From Crambe crambe (lineage: Eukaryota > Porifera > Demospongiae > Poecilosclerida > Crambeidae), in the NCBI GenBank assembly GCA_963924555.1, contig OZ004592.1:2170001-2234000 (forward strand): a DNA stretch of 64,000 nucleotides, written 5' to 3'. Of the stretch, positions 48,501 to 59,500 are shown piece by piece (the first letter of the stretch is position 1; every line of letters starts with the position of its first letter). The position numbers and the translations under genes were made by a program. The notes below the pieces were generated by a model. That model saw only the letters and a program-made list of their open reading frames with translations. It searched no databases and was not told the DNA's origin.

Positions 48501-50220
48501 CACCATCGTTTATCTGCAGCATCTAAGTAATCTTCTAGCAAGGTAATTAGCTTGCTTGAGTATTTAGTAAAGAAAACTGCAGCAGATGGTAATACTTTTC
48601 ATTACCACCACAGATCAGGTGAATTTTTAAAATGGGTTTAAAATGGCTGCTCTTGCTACATTTTTTATACAAAGGAAGTCAAGAGTTGACATCAACCCCC
48701 AGCTAACCCCTGGACAGGTATGGTCTATGTAGTAATGGTTGCTGTAGACTCAATACCAGTCACATCAAGTAAGCAGCTGCCTTCCAGTTATTTTAGCTAT
48801 ATTGACTACAACCTACCTAACTCAACCATAATAGGCTGGAGGCACTGTTGCTGTAGACTCAACCGCCAGTAAGCAGCTGCCTTCCAGTTATAACCACAAA
48901 CTAGCTTCAACATATGCATGCATGGCTGGAGTTACGGATGGCCTTTTTTTTTTCCAAGTGGAACTGCATACCAAGTAGAGCTGACTAGTTAGCGCTATAT
49001 TTGAAGCCATTCTAAGCTCTAAACTCTGCTGGCCTCACTGAATTACCTCAGCAATGGCCGAGAACTCAAGCGTGTATTTGGTAAAGGGTCATCGATATTA
49101 TGGATTAGTATGTACATGATGCCTAATTACATAGCTAGGGAAAACTTCCATTCCGCTGACCTCACTCAACTATCAGTGTTTGCTGAGCAAGAGAAGATGG
49201 CATATAATTTTTGGACAGTAAGTACTGAGATATGAGTGTATGTAAGAGTGGAAACAATTTTTCTACTTGGAATTTAATTATTTTTTTTTGTCTCTCTCAA
49301 TAACAATAGGGCATTATTATACCAGACTGAATATTTACAGGAGGACATTCCCTGTGGCTCTGTAATGAGCAAATCCCCTTGGACCCCTGGACATATGGCG
49401 AAGTCCTGTAGCTCTATTATGCTAGCATTGTGTGGGGCATCATGCCCAAGGCTATGCCAGCATAATTTGCATGTCCCATTCCATGCATTGACTATACCAT
49501 TTCAGCACTGAGAGTAGTACACTATAACTACACCACTCCACACCACCACTATAGCACTGAGAGTAGTACACTATAACTACACCACTCCACACCATCACTA
49601 TAGCACTGAGAGTAGTACACTATAACTACACCACTCCACACCACCACTATAGCACTGAGAGTAGTACACTATAACTACACCACTCCACACCACCACTATA
49701 GCACTGAGAGTAGTGAGAATAGTAAACTACAATTATACCATTCCAATCTCTTTTCCATTAATTTTGAAGATATTTTCACTGATCTCTTCAGCTGAGATGA
49801 GTTGGGCCGAAGTCACAGGGGTCACTGATTGGTTACGGCCAGCACGCTGTAGGAAAGGAAAAGAATGTTAAATGTTTGGGATAAGATTACAGTCACAAAC
49901 AAAATAGATGCTATACAAGGCAGACTTGACTTCCATATATGTGTGAATTATACAATATGGTATGATTACAATAAGGACACTATAAGTGGACTTACACTTT
50001 TCCCACCAACACTGGGCGACATCCCTGGAGACGTGAAACCTTGAGAATCTTGGATGTATCCCCCACCTCCTCCACCATACCCTCCACCACCATATCCCCC
50101 ACCACCTCCACCACCATATCCCCCACCTCCACCACCTCCACCATATCCCCCACCTCCACCATATCCACCACCCCCTCCATATGAATCCACAGACTGATAT
50201 TCTCCTCCTGTGGTGGGCAT
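45579..50220 (-). CDS. RPA2: Replication protein A 32-kDa subunit
   Basis: Five exons: 49996-50220, 49739-49846, 47067-47378, 46125-46390 and 45579-45660, giving 330 residues (human 270). RPA2 is the middle subunit of the single-strand DNA-binding RPA trimer. The first 75 residues are a Gly-Tyr-rich repeat region (GGGYGGGG) with SP sites (TSPGMSPS), matching the regulatory phosphorylation tail. The OB fold spans exons 2 and 3 ([54 protein letters not shown]). A Gly-rich linker leads to the winged-helix protein-docking domain ([13 protein letters not shown], then [15 protein letters not shown] and the end HFKSTDA). The start is ATG 50220. The extra length comes from Gly-rich expansions. Introns hold two minisatellites. 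A dead copy lies at 35.6-38.2 kb. Confidence 0.95.
47745..48062. repeat. Minisatellite with ~20-40 bp units in RPA2 intron 2
   Basis: Repeated variants of acaccatataccattcccactg and tgtgtacaccatataccatt, mixed with actgagagtagtacac units. This gives artificial long open frames rich in Trp/Tyr/Met on the - strand, which should not be read as a gene. Confidence 0.85.
49507..49722. repeat. 49-bp minisatellite, about 4.4 units
   Basis: Unit starts at 49507, 49556, 49605, 49654 and 49703, exactly 49 bases apart; each begins actgagagtagtacactata. The same actgagagtagtacac core seeds the other minisatellite at 47745 and appears once in the dead copy near 38041, so expansion followed the duplication. 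Confidence 0.9.
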
Positions 50221-50562
50221 TATATAGACACTTCCCCTAACTTTCTCTACAGATATGCAACATACCTCTGAAATTCATGTCGAGATGTGGCTCAGTGAAA
50301 TTATTCCTCCAAGCGCACACTTGTTGTTTGGCGGGAAAACATGGCGCATGCCCAGTAGATCATTCACGTGGTAGAATGCACTTCCCATTTTTTGTTCTTG
50401 TTATTGTTTTTGTTGTTATTTTGCGCTCTTTTACCCTTCCAGAGTCATTTACGTTAATGTGACGTGGTAGACTACCATATTTTTTCAAGATAAACCGAAC
50501 TTTTTTACTTGCTTGCTTGCCTGGATATCAATATTAAACCACTTCCGGATTTGGTGAGTAGA
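50221..50562. promoter_or_regulatory. Bidirectional RPA2/RCC1 promoter with E2F site
   Basis: The 342 bp between divergent start codons carry TTTGGCGGGAAAA at 50327-50339, almost the ideal E2F site, followed by aacatggcgc (YY1-like CCAT core) at 50338. S-phase control by E2F is established for animal replication genes; here it is inferred from the motif. The region is precisely absent from duplication copy 1. Confidence 0.7.
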
Positions 50563-53500
50563 ATGCCACGAGGTGCTAAGCGGGTTCTCGAGGAGAAGCC
50601 CCAGCCTAGGTCTACAAGAACAGGTACTGCTAAGGCCAGGCCCAAGAGAACAAGTGCCAGAGTCGGAAGGAAGAAGATGGATGAAGTTGCTGAGCAACAA
50701 AACTCCAAAAAGAGAAAGCTAAGAGCTAGAGGTGGGTCCCATAAAGGTCAAAGTGCTTATTAATAATTCTAGTTAAGTTCCACCATAGATAGCTCTATGG
50801 TTCCACCATACATGCATGTATGGTACATATACATGCATGTATGGTACATATACATGTATGTTAATAGCAACATCAACAGTATTGTAGGATTAATAATTTG
50901 CTTTCTTTTTTGTTAATGACTACTGGTATAGCACTAGGCTGTTTCTATCAGACTAGCTATTATTAACATAAACAGAGAGGCTTATTCTATCCCATTTTTA
51001 AATAAAAATCATCACTGAGTGTGTAGGTGGGCTCTACTAATGGGATCCGGGAAAGAGTGGCTCATGTTGCAACCCTTTACCGAACTGTTTTGAACTTGTA
51101 ATTCTAATCATAATGAACAATGTAGAATGGCATGGGGGATTTTGAATAATGACCACATCCATGTGACAAGCTAGTCTCCTACATGCCACCCATTTGAAGT
51201 TGGTAAAGGGTTGATGACTCTCTCCCTCATCTTATGGTTTACTTTCCATTATCCGAGATTTCCATTCATGTTAGGCTCTCCTGAAGAAGAGACAGTGCAC
51301 AGTGATGCCCCCAAGTCCAAGAGACCCAAGCCTGCTTCCAAACCTGAAGAAGTCTCTGAACCTTCCGTAGAGGGTAAGAAAAGCTAAGATATTTATTAAT
51401 AATGTCATTGTACTTATCACTGGTTGTTGGGTCAGCTGAGCAATATGGAATACAGCTTGTGTGCTTATGACTAGTCGAAATTGATTTCTTTGCTTTTTCC
51501 ATCTAAGCTAGCCAACTAAATGTTTGACATCAGATTCTAAACCTAAGCCCGCTTTTTTCACAGAGCAGGAAAGAAGTGGACCTGGGTAGCTTGCCACCTT
51601 GAAGGATATTTTTTTAATCTTGTGTAGAAACAGATAATGCTATTGAGGTGAGCAAACCTAAAAGAAGAAAAGGAAAAGCTCCTTCCAATAAAACTAAGAA
51701 GGCAAAAGCCAGCAGCAAGGAGGCAAAAGTCAGCAGCAAAGAAGCAGAAGCTAGCAGCAAAGAAGCAGAAGCTAGCATCAAGGATGGAGAACCTAGCAAG
51801 GAGGCAGAAACTAGCAAGGAGGCAGATGCTAGCAGCAAGGAGGAAGAAATCAGTATCAAGGAGGCAGAAGCTAGCAGCAAGGAGTCATTAGTTAGCAGCA
51901 AGGAAGCAGAAGCTAGCAGTAAGGAGGCACTGGTTAGTAGCAAGGAAGCAGAAGCCAGTATCAAGGAGAATGGAGAGACTTCTTCATTAGCTGAGAGCAC
52001 CGTCATCAGCCATCGTTCCCACCAAAAGGAACCTGGAGAGGTATTTGTGCACAGCTGTAGTTACAGTCAGTGTAATCCTGAAATATGCTGCTACTTGTGG
52101 AAGGTGAAATTTTTTTTCTTTGTAAATGCTGTCCAGGTAATGGTGATGGGACAGGGGGACACGGGGCAGTTGGGACTCGGAGAGGACATCATGGAGAAGA
52201 AGAAGCCCTCTCCAGTGGGTGGGGCTTTGACTGGCCTCCAAGTGGTGCAAGTTGTATGTGGGGGCATGCACACTGCTGCACTCACTGATGACGGCAAGGT
52301 ATGGAGGTCTAGTTATTTGATTCCAAAAGAATGTATTCAAAAAGGGAGAGGGGAGGAGAGGGAGGGGTGAAACAGTCCCTTTAGGCACTTCTTCATACTT
52401 CTTATTCCAACCATTATAGAACTCTAATTTCAGCAAAAGTAGCTTATCCCTGCTATTAGTGTCACACCCCTCCCAGTATATCACTGAGATCCTGTCACAC
52501 CCCCTCCCTTTCATGAATCATCTTCTTATGGAAGTGTTAAGTAAATGATCACTTCCCCCCAGGTCTTCACGTGGGGCTGCAATGATGAGGGTGCACTGGG
52601 ACGTGAAATCAAAGACGGGGAGGAGTACAGTCCAGGACAGGTGGAGGGACTACTGGACAAAGTCGTTGTGGTGCAGCTGTCAGCGGGGGACAGTCACACT
52701 GCAGCTCTGGTCAGGAATGGAGACGTCTACTGTTGGGGGGTCTTTAGAGTGAGTATATTGGAATTATACCATTTCCCTGAAATTAATAATGTATGTAAAA
52801 TTCCCATTACAATTATACGTCATCTTGGAGCAGGAATATTGGTTAGGGAAAGGGATTGTGTTATTGGTTAGTGCCTATTGATCGAGTTACAATGCATAAC
52901 TATAATAACCATGAATAATTACATATAACTATCATGCTGATAAAAGTATTACTGCCACTATTATTTTATTCCTTGTGGATTATTCATCTCCCAAATGTCA
53001 TCCAGGATAACTATTAGCCATGTGACGTGTATTAGCTAGTGTCGTGTTTCTCCTTGGTTTCAGACTCACAAATAAAAGTAGCAAAACTATTATGTTTTCA
53101 GGTTTGCTACTGGACTTCTATTCATTATTTTAGTCTATTTATCAATTATTATTAACTTATGAATGAGCAGGTTGGTAGAAATGATGGTAGAGCTACTTTT
53201 TTTGTTTTTTCTTCTTGAATACATCGTAAATATGTGTTACACTTCTCTCTTCTTTTTCTGTGGGCAGTTTCCCCCAGCCCGATTTCAACACATCACCGTA
53301 ATCCCTGCAGTCTATCTCACCATGCTCTACCTGAGTCTTATAGTAGAATTCAAGTATCTTCTCGTCATCATCATCAACAGCCAGAATATGCCAAGCATGT
53401 TTATTCCGGTCTTTTCCTTTGACTATAAATATCCTATTTCGTGCAGTCCATATATTCCAGCTAGCCTGAGGCAGGCACAGACACCTATCAGTGATGGAAT

Positions 53501-56500
53501 CTTGTCCACATTTCACTCTAGTGCAGTCTTGAGCTATGACATGTTGACCTTCAGCAATTTTGGAGTCAAACAGTCGTATAGTGTCATAGCCTCTGGTGAA
53601 AATCAAGTTTCCAGTGAGTTTGTCATTCTTGCACCCAATTGTTGAGTAGCTGAGTTGCTGAGGGATTTGTGAGGAGAGACAGGAACCTATTACTTTGATG
53701 AGTATTCCCTTGTCCTTGGCTGAGTGTCCACATGGCTTCACCTCCTGCTCGTCCAGGAACTCTATGCAGTTCTTGACCCAGCTGCCTGCGTGACTGCAGT
53801 CACTCACAATAGTTAGAACGCGTCCACGAAATACCTCGAGATACACCATAGCCAGTTCTCTAAAGGTGATGTAGCCGTCTTGAAAGCACCAGTCCCCAGT
53901 TATTCTTCTTCCATGCCCAACATAGTGGAGTATCACTGAACAATTTAATATAGCGGCCATGAGAGGGCACCTCTCTTTGAGGTACAATTTGTAGCTAATA
54001 AGAAGCTAACATAGCTGGCTATAATGGTACTTAGAAGCTAACATACCTCCTCCATTTCCCTTGTAATTTTTCATGATGTTTTTTATTTCATTTTCCACTT
54101 TCTCCTTCTTCAGTGGATTTCCTGCTTCACTGACAACCACACCTCGGACCTGACACTCGTTGTCCAGTGAATATCTAGTCTCTAATATGGTGCGGTCATT
54201 ACCCTGTGCCGCCTTCGCTACTCCCTGGATCTCCAGCTTCTGTATTACCGTTTCTGTTAGCGGGAGGGCTGGTCTTCTCTGTACCACGTCGTCATGTTCC
54301 AAAGGCTCCTCCGACACTATTAGTAGGACATCTCTCTTACCACCAGCAGAATCGGTTATTTTTCCCGCGTAGTTACTCCATTGTATCTTCGACTTAGCCA
54401 TGATTCAGACGGTACGGTCGGTTAGAATAAAAATGAGTCGTTCATCTTGCGTGCTTTGTGATGGGCGGGGCTCGAATGGCCACATTTGCGCATGCGTACT
54501 TGACTTAATTATGCGCATGCTCAATATGAATTGTACAGCTAGCTAAGTGAAAAGAAAAAGGACTAAATTGTTTGGTTGGCCTTGATAAAAAGAAGTGAAA
54601 GCAATAAAATGATAAATGGCAAATGACAGGACTTGAGTAGTACTTTACTGACCATCTGAAAGATATAAACAAAATAATCTCAGCAGTGGTGTGGTAATTG
54701 CATAGCCAATGTTGTTGATGGCTGTTACCAATTTTGCCTCTTCAACCCCCCAGCCCTTGACAAGGCCAAGGGTACTGCTTAGTCTTGCACATGCAGCCCC
54801 CTGTAAAAATATAGGGGTCTAGTCTATTCTGTATACCGTTCTCATTCTCTCCTCCAAAATCTGGAGGAGCGTACTAGAGCTGTATAGCTTATGGAGCACG
54901 TGAGAGAAGGTGTAAAAATTGCAACATAGATTTTTAGCTAGCAGTTAGTGCTAAGCTTCTAGCATAGTTTCTAGAGCCTGAGTCCAAGTATGGCAGCTGC
55001 TGAGCCAAATTCTATTCAATCATTGCCAGGATGGCGGAGTTACTTGGCTATTTCACTGAAGCCAGAGCAAGCAGAGAGGACTCTCAAAAATTTGTAACTG
55101 GTCATGATGTCTTTGTGTCACTCAAAGGTATACGGACTAGACCAGACCCCTATTTTTACAGGAGGCTCTAGGTACTGTTTACATACCCAGGAGGGGGCAT
55201 GCTCCAAATGTGACCTGATTTGCAAAAACCCACATTGTAGCGAAAATTAAAATTTTTTTGCTATGTTGATATTCATTATCTAAGGCCCTCTGGCTCTCTA
55301 CTGCACAAATTTCAATGCTCTAGCTCCTATGATGCCTGAGGAACAGCTCCTAGAAACCTCCAGGTAGCGTCCATTAGTGTTTTGAAAAAGCTGAATAAGC
55401 AACGTAAACATTAAATCCGTTCACGCCCGCGGACTACTAAAAGTTGGGTTTTATCAATGAGCTGTCACGGCTATTTCGTGCTTATGGAGAGGGTTCGGCT
55501 CTAGAGAGTGTAGCCTTGAAAGCAGTCATGACAATGTGCGCACTGCTTCTTCAGAAACCACATCGCACATCCAAGACAAGAGATCACATAGCGTGCCTAG
55601 AGCGAAGATTGACTCTGTGGAAAGCTGGAAACCTGGAAGAATTATTACTGGAGGGCAAAACAATACAGAAGCGAATTCCCAACAGGAGACGGAAAGATGA
55701 TACGAACTCTATCAAAAGAAACTTTACACAAGAAATGCTAAAAGGCAACACTAAAGCAGCTCTCCGTCTAATCAACGAGGAGAAACGAGGCTCCACCCTC
55801 CAACTATCTGACAATGTTCCATGTACTGATGGAGGCTCAATGTCGGTGCTAGATGCCCTCAAATTAAAGCATCCCATTGGAGCTGACCCGCAAGATGATG
55901 CCTTAGTGGATGAGGCTGCATCTCCACCAGATACACACCCAGTAGTATTTGATTCCATTCAAGGAAAGACCATCCGTGCAGCAGCTTTGCGGACTGAAGG
56001 TGCCGCTGGTCCATCTGGAATTGATGCTCATGGATGGAGGAGATTATGCACCTCATTTGGCTCAGCCTCCACAGATCTCTGCAACTCCCTGGCACTACTC
56101 ACTCGGCGTATCTGCACTGTGTTGGTTGACCCAGAGGGCCTAGCCCCTCTGATGGCCTGCCGATTAATTGCCCTCAACAAGAACCCAGGTGTGCGTCCTA
56201 TTGGGGTTTGTGAGACTATTCGGAGAATTATAGCAAAGGCTGTCCTTTCAGTCACTGGTGCTGACATTCAAGATGCCGCAGGCACAGTCCAACTTTGTGC
56301 AGGTCAAAAGAGCGGCACTGAGGCAGCAGTACACGCCATGAACCTCGCTTTCAAAGAGGAGAACAGCGAGGCTGTTCTATTGGTAGATGCAAGTAATGCT
56401 TTCAACTCCCTGAATCATCAAATTGCCCTAAGAAACATCAGAACTTTATGCCCTTCCATCTCCACCATGTTGATCAACTCTTACCGGAAAGACCCAGAAC

Positions 56501-59500
56501 TATTCGTTGGAGGCACAACCATACACTCCAAAGAAGGGACTATGCAAGGGGATCCGCTAGCTATGCCAATGTATGCCATAGCCCTACTACCATTGATCAA
56601 GAAAGTAAACCCTCACTGTTCTGTCACTCAAGCCTGGTATGCAGACGATGCCTCAGCCACTGGTCACCTATCAGATCTCCGCTCATGGTGGGATGTCCTC
56701 GTCTTTCACGGCCCTGCTTATGGATATCATGTCAATGCTTCCAAAACATACCTGATAACAAAGGAATCCTCTTTCGCAAATGCCACTACCATCTTTGGTG
56801 ATACACAGATCAAGATTACTTCAGATGGCCACTCTTACCTAGGATCCCCCCTGGGCACCTCCTCCTTCCGAGAAAGCTATGTGCAGGAGAAAGTGGCCCG
56901 ATGGTGTCATGAATTGAAGTTGTTGTGTTCAATCGCTGAGACCAGCCCTCAAGCTGCATATGCAGCCTTCACACATGGACTCGTCAATAAATGGTCATAC
57001 TTATCAAGAACTACCGAGAACATTGGTCCTCTCCTACAACCCCTTGAGGACATTATCCGGACAGAATTAATTCCAACGTTATCGAGTCGCCCTGCCCCAA
57101 ATGATAAGGAGAGGGACTTACTAGCTCTCCCATGCCGACTGGGTGGGTTAGGACTCACCAATCCCTCCACCACAGCCAGCGAGGAATTCTCAGCTTCAAA
57201 GAACGTAACCAAGCCACTAGTTGACCTCATCCTAGCACAGGAGAGCTCCTATCCCTACGAAGCCCATGCAGAGCAGCTTTCTGCCGTCTCTGGTGTGAAG
57301 AAAAGAAAGCGCACCATTCAGAACACTCAGGCCAGTTCAGTTAGAGCTAATCTACCTATCGAGCTGCAAAGAGCTATGGATCTTTCTCAAGAAAAAGGAG
57401 CCTCAAATTGGCTTACCGTACTGCCCGTGGAAGAGTTTAGATTCTCACTCCACAAGAGTGCTTTCAGGGACGCTTTGGCCCTGAGGTATGGTTGGCAGCT
57501 GACCAATACTCCATCCTCTTACTCATGTGGCCACAACTTCTCAGTGGAACATGCCTTCTCCTGCCCCACTGGAGGTTATCCATCCATCAGACATAATGAG
57601 ATTCGGGACTTCACTGCACATCTCCTTTCAGAAGTTTGCCACAATGTGGCAATAGAGCCACATCTCCAGCCACTACAAGGTGAAGCCCTCCACAATCAAT
57701 CATCAAATCGTCAGAATGGAGCCCGCTTAGACATTGCTGCTGATGGCTTCTGGGGAAGTAGGCACGAGAGAGCTTTCTTCGATGTAAGGGTTTTCAACCC
57801 ATATGCTCCCTCAAACCGAAACTCCCAACTAACAACTTGCTACAGATCTCATGAAAATGCAAAGAAAAGGTCCTATGATCAACGAATCAGAGAAGTTGAA
57901 CATGGCTCTTTCACTCCCCTCGTTCTGTCTTGCACTGGTGGCATGGGACGCGCTGCTATAAACACATACAAGAGACTGGCCACTCTTATCTCAACAAAAA
58001 GAGATGATATCTACAGCAACACCATGGGCTGGATCCGATGTCGTCTCTCATTCTCTCTGCTACGTGCAGCTATCATGAGCATCAGGGGCGCCCGTTCCAC
58101 CATTGGCCATGCAACCAGGGAACCGGAGGCCCCAACAGATCTTATCACCCGGGTCTGCCACATCCCAGCATTGGACTAATCACACGTCACCCTAACCTTT
58201 TGTCTCACTTTTCTTATTATTTACTTCTCCTCTCTACATCCTTATATTTCAGTTGCTGAGCAACGTTAAATAAAAAAAAACAAAAAAAAAACAAACTAAA
58301 AGTTGGGTGTGGTTTCGAACTAGAGTCAGAGAGAAGTTAGTTTCTCGCCTCCTGGCGCTAAAGAGCGCCAACTAAAGCTCAGCGAAGAGCAACAAGGTAC
58401 CGAAGGTAGCGTAGTTAGCTTAGTTAGTTCATATTTCAAACGTATAAGCTAGAAAGCCTACCTTAGTTCTGGTGATTTCCACATGGCTTTCTGCTCCGTG
58501 CACGAAGCTTTCATGGCTGGCTAACTAGCTTTAGCGCTTTATTTGAAGTCTTTCTACTTTAGTCTAAGCTCTAAAACTTTGTCAGATATTAGTTTAGGCA
58601 TCATAGTTGTGATTTATACAAAAAAAATTTTTTTTTGTTAAAAAATTAATGATACTCACTAAAAATACTCCTACGTAAATAATAGTTCGACAACGAGACC
58701 TAGGGATCTAAGTTATTTAGAGACCCGAGGGCCCGAGGGTCTCTAAATAACTTAGATCCCGTTGGTCAAGTTGCCTAACTTATTTAGAACATAGCAACAT
58801 AGTTTTGGAACTTAGAAAGGCTTCAAATGAATCGCTAAAGTTTAGCTAGTCAGCCATGAAAGCTTCGTGCACCGAAAATCCAGCAGCTGAAAATCACCAG
58901 AACTAAGGTAGGCTTTCTAGCTTATACGCTTGAAAATATGAACTAACTAAGCTTTCTACGCTGCCTTCGGTACCTTGTTACTCTTTTCTAGGCTTTAGTT
59001 GGTACTCACTAGTGTCAGGAGGCGAGAAACTAGCTTTCACCATTTTTTGACAAGTCTTCTAACACACACCCACCAGGCGGGGTTGGTTGGTTACTATGGA
59101 TTCATAACAATATTTCTAATTGCTGCCCACCACAGGGTACTAAGTGCCTAACCGTAGGTTTACTAAGTGCCCGGGGCACTTAGTAAACCTACGGTTAGGC
59201 ACTTAGTATCCCTGTGATGCATTATGAGGTTTAGAAGATCTGATTTTGTATTGTGAATATACAGAGCTGTGTTCTAATAATTAATTATTTCGCTACAATG
59301 TGGGTTTTCGCAAATCCGGTCACAAATGTGGTTGATTGGCAATGTGCATACATAGCTTTTCACTTTAATTATCACTGGAAATGCTCGTATACTTCACAGT
59401 AGCCTCGTCCCCAGGCTATCGTGCATGCACGGAAGGGGAGGGGAAGAAAGAGAGCCTGGTACACAGTGAGCGTAAATTTCGTCACGTGCAACTTCTGCCA

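Larger units (their letters stand above)
55206..59326. mobile_element. Large foldback element split by a retrotransposon
   Basis: Two nested pairs of inverted arms are seen. Outer arms are at 55206-55250 and 59281-59326 (cccacattgtagcgaaa core). Inner arms of ~240 bp are at 58332-58581 and 58799-59039 (agaaagcctaccttagttct; gtgcacgaagctttcatggc). The 2.85-kb retrotransposon sits between the outer and inner left arms. Without it the element would be about 1.26 kb. No transposase seen. Confidence 0.75.

Noticed and set aside
51987..52514. 175-codon - strand frame
   Set aside because: Antisense of RCC1 exons 51628-52040 and 52137-52298.
55444..55449. A start codon for the reverse-transcriptase frame at its first codon
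   Set aside because: The codon is GTT/TTG-type flanking DNA inside the target duplication; the element is truncated and has no own start here.
55584..55958. - strand frames opposite the reverse-transcriptase ORF
   Set aside because: Shadows of a 911-codon frame with reverse-transcriptase motifs.
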